In this document: positions 38,750 through 45,359 of the stretch, piece after piece | Layout of the letters: each line of letters begins with the position of its first letter | How positions within the stretch are numbered: the stretch's first letter is position 1 | Source: a virus | Direction: 5' to 3' (one strand) | Virus record (IMG/VR): IMGVR_UViG_3300014839_000013 | Location: 1-45,579 of that record | Length of the DNA stretch: 45,579 bases | Notes under the pieces: model-generated | Databases searched by the model: none | Told to the model about the DNA's origin: nothing | What the model saw: only the letters and a program-made list of their open reading frames with translations | Translations under genes and position numbers: made by a program

Positions 38750-38934
38750 ATATATTAATTAAAAAAGCATTTTTTCAAGAACTATTAAAATTAGCCGATA
38801 ATGTTGGCTCATATAGATGTCCAGAATGCGGTTATGACGCTCATGATAATGAACTTGATCAACCAGATTTTTGTCCTTATTGTGGAGCAGCCATGAACAC
38901 ATCCAGTACATCAGAAACTCATGTTAATTCATAA
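38746..38934 (+). CDS. Tagged miniprotein 2 with rubredoxin-like zinc ribbon
   Basis: This 62-residue protein carries the tag (IKKAFFQELLKLA, residues 4-16) and then CPECG at about 25-29 and CPYCG at about 46-50: two CxxC knuckles about 20 residues apart, as in rubredoxins and zinc ribbons. It probably binds one zinc or iron ion. Its start overlaps the previous stop. It shows that the same N-terminal tag is attached to a folded metal-binding domain. Confidence 0.6.
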   Translation: MNILIKKAFFQELLKLADNVGSYRCPECGYDAHDNELDQPDFCPYCGAAMNTSSTSETHVNS

Positions 38935-38961
38935 TTCATTTTAACTAAAGGAGTGATTGTT

Positions 38962-39174
38962 ATGCGTATCGATTTTGAGAAGATTGCTGAAGAGGCCTTT
39001 GTTGATGAACTAAATAAAATTGCCATGGCCCCACCACTTGGAGCTATTGGCCATGCCGCTAGTGCTGAAGGGTCACACGTATTTGAAGAAGCGTCGGTAA
39101 AGGCTAGAGAGGCTGCAATCAGAGCTAAAAAAATGGCACCTCGTCCCGCAACACCCTCAGCGCCAAAGGCATAA
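38962..39174 (+). CDS. Tagged miniprotein 3
   Basis: The start is ATG 38962 because AAAGGAG at 38947-38953 is placed for it; the in-frame GTG at 38953 overlaps that site. The 70-residue protein starts with FEKIAEEAFVDELNKIA (residues 5-21), followed by an Ala/Pro/Lys-rich tail ending PATPSAPKA. The tail looks disordered and basic, like nucleic-acid-associated virion proteins. Function unknown. Confidence 0.6.
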   Translation: MRIDFEKIAEEAFVDELNKIAMAPPLGAIGHAASAEGSHVFEEASVKAREAAIRAKKMAPRPATPSAPKA

Positions 39175-39176
39175 TT

Positions 39177-39425
39177 ATGGATCGAGATAGTTGGCTTGAA
39201 GATATAGAGAATATGGCTTTCAAAAGCGAATTGCAAAAACTTGCTGATAGCCCCATATATCCAGAAGAAAAAAATATTGATGAAGACGAACTCGAATTGG
39301 GAACTGAAGATGAGGGTGAAGATGGGTTTGTTTATCATTCAGATGATGGGATTATGATGAGAAACAATGTATCTGCAAAAGAAAAAATAGAGAAGTTGAG
39401 AAAAAAAGCTAAAAGGAAATTATGA
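39177..39425 (+). CDS. Tagged miniprotein 4, acidic tail
   Basis: This 82-residue protein has the tag in the form IENMAFKSELQKLAD (residues 10-24), then a strongly acidic middle (many Glu/Asp) containing VYHSDDG, and a Lys/Arg-rich end. The next protein has a related phrase, VIYHSND. The stop overlaps the next ATG (ATGA). The opposite charges of the two ends could support self-association. Function unknown. Confidence 0.6.
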   Translation: MDRDSWLEDIENMAFKSELQKLADSPIYPEEKNIDEDELELGTEDEGEDGFVYHSDDGIMMRNNVSAKEKIEKLRKKAKRKL

Positions 39426-39640
39426 TTAATTTAAACAAAATTGCACAAACAGCTTTCATAGATGAGTTATATAAACTCGCCAACATCGAAGTTGGAGATG
39501 ATGGTAAAGTAATTTATCATTCTAACGACAAAGATAATCCAAAGAAAAAAATGGATGATGCAAGATTAGGATATGAATCATATACAGAAGATACCGCAGC
39601 AGGAAGTGCTGTATTAAGAACGGAACCGTCACCAAATTAA
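39422..39640 (+). CDS. Tagged miniprotein 5
   Basis: This 72-residue protein starts with MINLNKIAQTAFIDELYKLA (residues 1-20), followed by a charged region with VIYHSNDK like miniprotein 4 (VYHSDDG) and a hydrophilic end. Sharing of both the tag and the YHS phrase marks 4 and 5 as the closest pair. Ribosome site AAAGG lies just upstream. Confidence 0.6.
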   Translation: MINLNKIAQTAFIDELYKLANIEVGDDGKVIYHSNDKDNPKKKMDDARLGYESYTEDTAAGSAVLRTEPSPN

Positions 39641-39651
39641 AAAAAAATATT

Positions 39652-40059
39652 ATGAATATTGATTTAATAAAAATTACAGAAAAAGCTTTTAAGGATGAAT
39701 TAAAAAAAATAGCATCTCTTAAAGAGGGTAAAAGATATCCATCCAAGGAAATGAAAAAGGAATTTGATACTGATGGGCCGCCACCAGATTTGGATTCAGC
39801 AACAGATTATAGTCCCAAATATCCTACAGATCATTTATCAATAAAAACAGCGGCAATGGTCCCAAATAAATTCCTTGTAAATAAAATATTAACCCGAAAA
39901 TATGTACCTCAATTTGGAAGTAGGTTAGCTAATAGGGCAGTAGAAGGACAACATTATTTAGAAATAGGAAGAAATTACTCAGCAATGTCAGATGATCAAG
40001 ATAATCAACAAGGCCATCCAAGTGCTTATCCTACACATTTGAAAAGGTTCATTAAATGA
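39652..40059 (+). CDS. Tagged protein 6
   Basis: This 135-residue protein is the longest of the series. It starts with IKITEKAFKDELKKIA (residues 6-21) and continues with a Lys/Pro/Asp-rich linker and a basic C-terminal part (about 70-135). There is no clear Shine-Dalgarno, because AAAAAAAATATT precedes the ATG. The stop overlaps the start of the 59-residue coiled-coil gene (ATGA). Function unknown. Confidence 0.55.
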   Translation: MNIDLIKITEKAFKDELKKIASLKEGKRYPSKEMKKEFDTDGPPPDLDSATDYSPKYPTDHLSIKTAAMVPNKFLVNKILTRKYVPQFGSRLANRAVEGQHYLEIGRNYSAMSDDQDNQQGHPSAYPTHLKRFIK

Positions 40060-40235
40060 AAAATCATAATTCTGAAAATAATGATTTAAGCAAACAATGT
40101 TCCAAATGTCCTATTTTAATTAAAGAAGTGGCTGTAATTAAGAATCTACAATTAGATGTATCTTCAAAACTTGAGACTCTTACCAATAAGGTTGATAAAA
40201 TAACGCTTATTCTTTTAGAAAAATTATCCAAATGA
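40056..40235 (+). CDS. 59-residue coiled-coil miniprotein
   Basis: This short gene is bounded by ATGA overlaps on both sides (start 40056, stop overlapping the ATG at 40232), which argues that it is real. The product has a small CSKC pair near residues 15-18 and then a heptad-rich helix (about 30-59; LDVSSKLETLTNKVDKITLI). It has no shared tag. It may be an oligomerisation or membrane-edge factor; XhlA-like proteins have similar heptads but also a membrane helix, which is missing here. Confidence 0.55.
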   Translation: MKNHNSENNDLSKQCSKCPILIKEVAVIKNLQLDVSSKLETLTNKVDKITLILLEKLSK

Positions 40236-40975
40236 ATGAAAAGAAACTGTCAGAACGCCTACAAGATGCTTATATGTTGGGCGACAAGGATTCTATAGCC
40301 AAACTGAAGCAAGAGGCCCAAGAGAAGGCTGAAGGGCTTCAGAAGAGGTCTAGAGTGGCTCCATTGGCTGTCAATACACTTCTTAATAATGAAAATTCTT
40401 CTGTTATTAAAATTAATGAATTCCTTGAAAGTGCTTTTGGTGATGATTGGTGGGAATTGGAACATGAAACGATAGAACGTCTTCTTTGGATCAAATATGG
40501 TACAGCACTTGAAGATGCAAATAGAGATAAGTTGTGGAGTATCAAATACTTACTTAATAGTCAAAGACCTTTTCTTGATTGGTTTTTATTTAATCAAATA
40601 ACTTTAGCTTTTGCTGGTGTTATAGCTGATTTTGAAGTCTTGAGAACGCCAACACCTGGAATGATAATTAATGCTGTCAATGCTATGAAACAATTACGGC
40701 CAGAAGAGCCATTTTCAAGAGAGGTTAAAAAATATATTTCCATCCTTTTAATTCATGAAGGTATTTATACTCCCCCGCCATCATTAGTAGATTTAATTAG
40801 TGATGAATTTGAATCTCTAGTAAAAAATTCAAATAAAGAAGAATGGAAAACTGTTTATAACAGATATAAAGAAATTCTTGAATCAAAAAATATTGAATTA
40901 CAAGAAACGTCATTAGATATACAAGCGAGAAGATTATTAGTAGCTGAAGAGGCGGCTAGTGAATATTCTAAATAA
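40232..40975 (+). CDS. Protein upstream of portal, unknown
   Basis: This 247-residue protein begins in an ATGA overlap. It is largely helical, with a Trp-rich centre (DDWWELEHETIERLLWIKYG at about 71-90; FLDWFLFNQITLAFAG at about 113-128). No motif is recognised. Its position next to the portal gene suggests a head or neck component, or a small-terminase-like or packaging factor, but none of these can be shown. The HNH gene overlaps its last 17 nt. Confidence 0.45.
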   Translation: MNEKKLSERLQDAYMLGDKDSIAKLKQEAQEKAEGLQKRSRVAPLAVNTLLNNENSSVIKINEFLESAFGDDWWELEHETIERLLWIKYGTALEDANRDKLWSIKYLLNSQRPFLDWFLFNQITLAFAGVIADFEVLRTPTPGMIINAVNAMKQLRPEEPFSREVKKYISILLIHEGIYTPPPSLVDLISDEFESLVKNSNKEEWKTVYNRYKEILESKNIELQETSLDIQARRLLVAEEAASEYSK

Positions 40976-41441
40976 AAAAAGTAATATACAAAGAATTTGT
41001 AAAAAATGTGGAAATCCCTTTACTGTTAAAGGTTTTACAGCGAGATCCACAAGTGGTGGCAGAAAAAATTCTGGAATATTTTGTTCAACTATATGTAGAT
41101 ATCAATATATGACTGGAAAAAATAATCATAGATATAATAAAAGAGGTAATGGTTGGAAAGATGGATATGGATATATTAGTTACAATGTTGATGGTAAAAG
41201 AATAAAAAGATGTAGGCACGTGATGGAACAAATATTAGGAAGAAAATTATTCTCTACTGAAAGTGTACATCATAAAAATGGCATTAGATCAGATGATTCT
41301 CCAAAAAATTTAGAGCTTTGGACAAGTAATCATCCCACTGGCGTTAGAGTTTCTGACTTAAATGAATGGGCTATTAATTATTTACAATCGCAAGGTTATA
41401 TAATAGAAATGAAATTAAAACAAATAGCAATTAATGGATAG
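40959..41441 (+). CDS. Free-standing HNH homing endonuclease
   Basis: The start is GTG 40959 with GAAGAGG at 40946-40952; no other start fits. The 160-residue protein has an N-terminal zinc ribbon (CKKCG at about 14-18, then CSTIC at about 42-46), a YGYISYNVDGKRI strand typical of phage HNH enzymes, and an HNH motif: VHHKNG at about 103-108, then the Asn in SPKNLELW. The enzyme is expected to cut one or both strands at a homing site. It lies 56 nt upstream of the portal gene, which contains a group I intron, and is not inside the intron. Confidence 0.9.
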   Translation: MNILNKKSNIQRICKKCGNPFTVKGFTARSTSGGRKNSGIFCSTICRYQYMTGKNNHRYNKRGNGWKDGYGYISYNVDGKRIKRCRHVMEQILGRKLFSTESVHHKNGIRSDDSPKNLELWTSNHPTGVRVSDLNEWAINYLQSQGYIIEMKLKQIAING

Positions 41442-41497
41442 GTTATATTTATTATAACTTATTTTTTTTAATTATTACTTTAATATTTGGAGGGTTA

Positions 41498-41623
41498 ATG
41501 TCTAATGATGGTTTTTCGGGAAACGGATTAGTAATACAAGGTCAAGCACCTGAGCATGGTTTGGATCGTCAAAGTTTTGCTCGTGGAGCTATACAGTACG
41601 ATAATCCGTTTATGGATGAGTCT
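41498..41623 (+). CDS. Portal protein, exon 1
   Basis: ATG 41498 follows a strong ribosome site GGAGGG at 41489-41494. The frame reads 42 residues up to the proposed splice site (ending FMDES) and then stops at 41633-41635 if unspliced. Joined to 41819, in the same reading phase, it gives a 691-residue portal protein with the junction phrase MDES/MTSTFIPRTIK, or one residue less if the 3' site is after 41821. The strong start signal makes this short piece hard to explain as an isolated gene, and exon 2 has no ribosome site of its own. Confidence 0.75.
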
Positions 41624-41818
41624 TTCGTCCTATAAAGGAGCAATCCTTTACAGCATAACCCGAATAACGGTTAATATCCTGAAGAGGACAAGACCGTAGC
41701 GGCAAGTGAAAATAAAGTTTTCAATCCGCTCTAACGACTGACAAGGGCTTCTCACTGAGAAGGATATACAGTCTGGCCTGCAGCTATAACAAGATGAAAC
41801 TGCAGATTAACAATAGCG
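41624..41818 (+). ncRNA. Group I intron, compact, in the portal gene
   Basis: The core folds by eye. P1: exon UCU plus UU (41621-41625) with AAGGA (41635-41639), placing a U-G wobble (U41623/G41637) at the splice site. P3 (tentative): 41644-41648 with 41743-41747. P4: ACGGT 41667-41671 with ACCGT 41693-41697. P5: 41678-41680 with 41685-41687. P6: AGCGG 41698-41702 with CCGCT 41726-41730, topped by GAAAA/TTTTC. P7: GACTG 41736-41740 with CAGTC 41769-41773. P8: CTTCTC 41748-41753 with GAGAAG 41757-41762. P9: CTGCAG 41778-41783 with 41800-41805. The R-like CTAACGACTGA and S-like AAGGATATACAGTC elements resemble those of T4-type group IA introns. The 3' end is G41818 (or G41821). At 195 nt, with no ORF, it is unusually short. 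Confidence 0.85.
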
Positions 41819-43768
41819 ATGACTTCCACGTTCATTCCGCGTACCATCAAATCCATGTTACGCTTTACCGCCGCTTTTGCCCTCGCTGATGGGCTTGTTT
41901 CTCAATGTATTTCAAAATTAGCAGAATACCCTATCACTAAATTGATTTATAATGATGAAAAAAAATCAAATATAAAAAAAGATCAAACTCTAAGTTATTG
42001 GGAAGATCTTTTTGAAAAGAAAATAGATATTCTTCGTGTCCTTAAACAATGTGGCATGGATTATTATGCCTATGGCAATAGTATTATATCAATAAATTAT
42101 CCATTTAGGCGTTTGCTTATTTGTCCACGTTGTAATAAAAGACATTCAGCGGAAGCGATGAATTATAAATTCAGGTCATTTAAATTTGAAGCATCTTGTA
42201 TTACTCCCAAATGCGGTTACAGAGGAGTAATGGATGCAATTGATGAGCCAACAAAAGAATTAAACAAATTAAAGATAGTTCATTGGGATTTACTCCATAT
42301 TGACATTAAATACAATTCAATCAGTGGAGATCATTTCTATTATTATACAGTTCCAGCTGATCTTGCTGGAGCCATTAGTTCTGGAGATAGGGACATTGTC
42401 AGAACAACAAGACTTGAAGTTATTGAGGCTGTGAAACGGAAGAAACAAATTAAGTTAATGTCTGATAATGTTTATCATCTCAAAAGAGCCGCTCCTCAAT
42501 ATATAATTCCATCCCAAAGAGGCTGGGGTATTCCTATCATAATGCCTATTATGAAGGATATGTTCCATAATAAGATCCTTAAAAAGGGAAATGAAATGAT
42601 CGCTTTTGATCATATCGTTCCTTTAAGAATTTTATTTCCAGCCGGAACAGGAGATGTCAGCCCCCATCTTACAACGAATCTTTCTAAATGGAAAACGAAT
42701 ATTGAATCTGAAATTTCAGCATGGAAGAGAGACCCTAATAGAATATCAGTAGTTCCTCTTCCGCTTGGAACTGTTAATTTCAGTGGTGACGCAAGACTTC
42801 TTATGCTTACTCCTGAAATTAAAGCTGTTGAAGATTCTATAATTACAGGTTTAGGGATTATACCTGAAATTGTAAGAGGTGGAGCTTCATGGTCTGGAAG
42901 TAATGTGTCTTTACGAATCGTTGAAAATACATTTATTAATCATAGGAATGACATATCTAATGTTCTTGATTTTGTTGTCGATAATGTTTCAAGATATCTT
43001 GATAAACCCAAAATTAGTATCAAAATGTCTGATTTTAAAATGGCTGACGATTTACAAAAGAAGCAATTAATGGTTCAAGCATCGCAAGGCGGAGTTGCTA
43101 ATGCTCTATTTTCAAAAGCGACAGTTACGAAAGAATTTGGTGTTGATCCTGATAAAGAATATGAATTAAAACAAGAAGAACTTAAGAAAACAATTGAAAC
43201 TGCCGTGCAAGAAGCTGAGGGACAAGCGGAAGCTCAGGGTGCTGCAGCTGTTATTGCCGCCCTCTATCAGGCTGATGCTCAAATGGAAAGCCAAAAGAGA
43301 CTGGATCAGCACGACAGGAAAAATATATCTGATAGGGACTCTGAACTTGAAAAAGAAAAAGCGATGAATGCCCAGAATGTTGAACAGGAAGCTATAACAT
43401 TAGCTAACGGAACACAAATTTCAGTGCCTAATCTTATTCTAATTCTTACTCAACGTTTTGCCAGACTTGCACAAATAGATATGGAGGAATTCAAGATCAG
43501 GATGATAGCTATGAAGAATTCTACTCCTAATCTTTATCATGAAGTCTATAATAATCTTAAAGAAATGAATCTTATTCAAGCTGATACAATGCCGAATATG
43601 GATGCTGTTCAACAATTAACTCCTGGGCAGATTCCCACATTTACTCAAGGTGATGAAAATGCTGAGTCATCTCCTGACGCGGCTGCAGCTGGAGGACAAC
43701 CAGCTTCTCAAGTACTTGAACCTCTACCGGAGGTCAGACCTCCGATGTCACAAACTGCATCGGTTTAA
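41819..43768 (+). CDS. Portal protein, exon 2
   Basis: The 649 codons carry nearly all of the portal protein, the dodecameric ring at the head vertex that DNA passes through. Features seen: the N-terminal STFIPRTIKSMLRFTAAFAL stretch typical of large-phage portals; a likely zinc ribbon in the first third (CPRCNKRH at about 101-108, then a CxxxxC pair); a basic wing and stem region at about 230-400 (SGDARLLMLTPEIKAVEDS); and a Gln/Glu/Ala-rich helical C-terminus. The final 50 residues are Pro/Ala/Gln-rich and disordered. The first ATG (41819) lacks a ribosome site, which fits translation from exon 1. It is the last gene of the plus-strand block. Confidence 0.8.
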   Translation: MTSTFIPRTIKSMLRFTAAFALADGLVSQCISKLAEYPITKLIYNDEKKSNIKKDQTLSYWEDLFEKKIDILRVLKQCGMDYYAYGNSIISINYPFRRLLICPRCNKRHSAEAMNYKFRSFKFEASCITPKCGYRGVMDAIDEPTKELNKLKIVHWDLLHIDIKYNSISGDHFYYYTVPADLAGAISSGDRDIVRTTRLEVIEAVKRKKQIKLMSDNVYHLKRAAPQYIIPSQRGWGIPIIMPIMKDMFHNKILKKGNEMIAFDHIVPLRILFPAGTGDVSPHLTTNLSKWKTNIESEISAWKRDPNRISVVPLPLGTVNFSGDARLLMLTPEIKAVEDSIITGLGIIPEIVRGGASWSGSNVSLRIVENTFINHRNDISNVLDFVVDNVSRYLDKPKISIKMSDFKMADDLQKKQLMVQASQGGVANALFSKATVTKEFGVDPDKEYELKQEELKKTIETAVQEAEGQAEAQGAAAVIAALYQADAQMESQKRLDQHDRKNISDRDSELEKEKAMNAQNVEQEAITLANGTQISVPNLILILTQRFARLAQIDMEEFKIRMIAMKNSTPNLYHEVYNNLKEMNLIQADTMPNMDAVQQLTPGQIPTFTQGDENAESSPDAAAAGGQPASQVLEPLPEVRPPMSQTASV

Positions 43769-43838
43769 TTGCAACCGTTGGGCCACCCACTGCTCCTCTG
43801 GTTGTAATTAGCGACAGGCTCCTCACAAGGGAGCCTGT
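43767..43838 (+). terminator. Two hairpins after the portal gene
   Basis: AATTGCAACC at 43767-43776 pairs with GGTTGTAATT at 43800-43809 (one G-U). A second hairpin, ACAGGCTCC 43814-43822 with GGAGCCTGT 43830-43838, has a 7-nt loop and is the most stable structure of the area. The T run behind it is poor (TCGTTAATGG). The following AT-rich hairpin at 43855 may complete termination of the plus-strand block. Confidence 0.6.
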
Positions 43839-43854
43839 TCGTTAATGGTTAAAA

Positions 43855-43881
43855 AAAAGAAGGTTTGTAGTCCCTTCTTTT
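43855..43881 (-). terminator. Intrinsic terminator of the ParB-like gene (bidirectional)
   Basis: AAAAGAAGG at 43855-43863 pairs with CCTTCTTTT at 43873-43881 around a 9-nt loop (TTTGTAGTC). On the minus strand, the eight A residues at 43851-43858 read as a U run directly after the stem, and the hairpin starts 10 nt beyond the ParB-like stop. On the plus strand the trailing TTTT gives a second, weaker exit. A near-copy lies at 44865. Confidence 0.8.
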
Positions 43882-43890
43882 CTATTTATT

Positions 43891-44718
43891 TTATACAAAG
43901 AATTTTTTATTCTCTCTCGCTTTTCCAAAATTATAGATATCTTGCATTAGCTTTTTATAAGAAACTATATCAGGTTGCTTTAAAAACATTGCATTTTGCC
44001 GATCAAACCCAAGAATCCTGATAAATTCCTTATGATTATAGTCGGGAAGAAGTCCAACTTGGCAATAAGCTCTGACAAAATTACGATTAAATACAAATTT
44101 AAATTTATGACTAGCGCGTCCCATTGAAGCAATTTGCCTTATTTGCGAAAGTCTTTCTTCTGCAAGAAAAACATTCCCCATCTCAAACAATCCTTCTCGA
44201 AAATCTTTAAGCATTTTAGAAGAATTATCTTTTCCCATCAATATCAATGACGTTTCTATGTTATTGATTTGATTTCGTTCCATCCAATATTTTAAATCAA
44301 GATATTGTTTGGCTTTCCATTCGCAGAATGAGTGCAAATAAGCAGCAGTTTCCCATGCTACCATTTCTGCACTATCTTTTTGAATAGCAGACAAAACTTG
44401 TCTTATAGTATTTTCATCATCCTTTTCATAATTATTTGTGAGGATAAATCTTATTGGAATATCGGCAAGTTTTGCTGCCTTTACTCTGTGTTGTCCGCAG
44501 AGTGAATAAAGTTTGTTTTTTATTATTACCATAAGACACATTGATGTCATAAGCCAACCTATAGCTAACATTGAAGACGATATTCCCTGAACATGGGAAT
44601 CAATGATTGGCCGATTTCCTTTTATAAAGAAAATATTATCATAATCTTTTGTCTCATAAACATGTCCAGGAACAATTGAGGATATAAATTTTGGAATTTG
44701 ATTAATTACTGGAAACAT
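43891..44718 (-). CDS. ParB-like nuclease-domain protein
   Basis: The start is set at ATG 44718 (MFPVINQIPKFI) because AAAGGA lies 7-12 nt upstream; the in-frame ATG at 44769 has no ribosome site. The 275-residue protein has a ParB/Srx-type fold at about 20-110: an opening strand with SIVPGHVYETKDYD, GNRPIIDSHVQ, then the hallmark LCGQHRVKAAKLADIPIRFI. The remaining helical part (about 120-275) is Lys/Arg/Gln-rich and probably contacts DNA. ParB-like domains in phages act in partition, DNA binding or nicking, or gene control; which applies here cannot be told. The leader holds a palindrome that could be an operator. Confidence 0.65.
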   Translation of the reverse strand: MFPVINQIPKFISSIVPGHVYETKDYDNIFFIKGNRPIIDSHVQGISSSMLAIGWLMTSMCLMVIIKNKLYSLCGQHRVKAAKLADIPIRFILTNNYEKDDENTIRQVLSAIQKDSAEMVAWETAAYLHSFCEWKAKQYLDLKYWMERNQINNIETSLILMGKDNSSKMLKDFREGLFEMGNVFLAEERLSQIRQIASMGRASHKFKFVFNRNFVRAYCQVGLLPDYNHKEFIRILGFDRQNAMFLKQPDIVSYKKLMQDIYNFGKARENKKFFV

Positions 44719-44785
44719 TTTATTTTCCTTTGTTTTAAGTGGCGACCTAGGCAATAGCCTTTTGGTCATTATGAAATTTACAGTT

Positions 44786-44806
44786 ATCCCAAAGTATGGG
44801 ATTATA
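44786..44806 (-). promoter_or_regulatory. Possible promoter and operator of the ParB-like gene
   Basis: ATCCCA at 44786-44791 and TGGGAT at 44797-44802 form a perfect 6-bp palindrome with a 5-nt spacer. On the minus strand TATAAT (44806 down to 44801) overlaps its edge, which fits a -10 box. No good -35 element is visible. The gene has a terminator just upstream (44865-44891), so it needs its own promoter. Binding of a repressor, possibly the gene product, would block it. Confidence 0.3.
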
Positions 44807-44864
44807 ATACTTTTTTAAATATAGATACCTCCTTTTTTTTCATTAAAATTAAAATAATAATAAT

Positions 44865-44891
44865 AAAAAGAAGGTTTGCAGTCCCTTCTTT
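44865..44891 (-). terminator. Intrinsic terminator, near-copy of the one at 43855
   Basis: The 27-nt segment is identical to 43854-43880 except one base in the loop (C for T). AAGAAGG pairs with CCTTCTT around a 9-nt loop and, on the minus strand, a U-rich stretch (TTTTTATTATTATTTT) follows. It lies 24 nt beyond the stop of the gene at 44916, which it presumably terminates. Confidence 0.75.
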
Positions 44892-44915
44892 ATCCCCCCC
44901 ATATACTTTCTAACG

Positions 44916-45155
44916 TTATAATGTTTTTAAAAATGTTTCAATTTGGTTCACCACTGTTCTTAAATCATTTCCATCAATGTTTTGAAGACCAGTAGTATTG
45001 CCATTTTCAAACCAAACTTTTGCACTAACAGGATGCTTATGAAAAAATTTGTCCTGTTTATGAATTTCTATAATAATTCGATCCACTTTATCTTTTAAAA
45101 ATGGATTTTTGAAATCTGTAGGTAAATGTATTCTTGATTCAATGAGATCAGGCAC
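44916..45155 (-). CDS. Small hypothetical protein
   Basis: This 79-residue protein starts at GTG 45155 with GAAGGGAG placed 5 nt upstream on the minus strand. It has mixed helix and strand character, no Cys, and no recognised motif. It is followed by the duplicated terminator. Probably an early or regulatory phage gene, as it lies on the opposite strand from the virion genes. Confidence 0.55.
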   Translation of the reverse strand: MPDLIESRIHLPTDFKNPFLKDKVDRIIIEIHKQDKFFHKHPVSAKVWFENGNTTGLQNIDGNDLRTVVNQIETFLKTL

Positions 45156-45167
45156 AATAACTCCCTT

Positions 45168-45359
45168 CTATGTCTTTTTTTTCCAGGGATGACCATTATG
45201 CCATGCCTTGCAAAACTTGCACTGGTATGGCACAATGTCATATTTTTTTTCTTTTTTTGCTGAATCAGCCGCTTGTTGAGCAGCCGCCTTGGTGGGATAA
45301 ATTCTTTTACGCCCACAGAAAAGATATCTGGCAAGGATTTCATCCATATAGACTACCAT
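45168..45359 (-). CDS. Small Cys/His protein with zinc-knuckle-like end
   Basis: This 63-residue protein has the series GRKRIYPTKAAAQQAADSAK (about 16-35), then YQCKFCKAWHNGHPW (about 45-59): a CxxC followed by two His, a plausible single zinc site. I recall similar short proteins in other phages and bacteria, none with a known role. An in-frame ATG at 45347 is an equally possible start. It overlaps the end of the gene at 45340. Confidence 0.55.
   Translation of the reverse strand: MVVYMDEILARYLFCGRKRIYPTKAAAQQAADSAKKEKKYDIVPYQCKFCKAWHNGHPWKKKT

Noticed and set aside
41819-43768. Portal as a complete stand-alone gene starting at 41819
   Set aside because: There is no ribosome site before that ATG, while an in-phase ORF with a strong site lies 195 nt upstream across a foldable group I core.
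44828-44845. Orphan ribosome-binding-like AAAAGGAGG on the minus strand
   Set aside because: No start codon follows at a workable distance apart from a 13-codon leader ending in TAA; not called as a gene.
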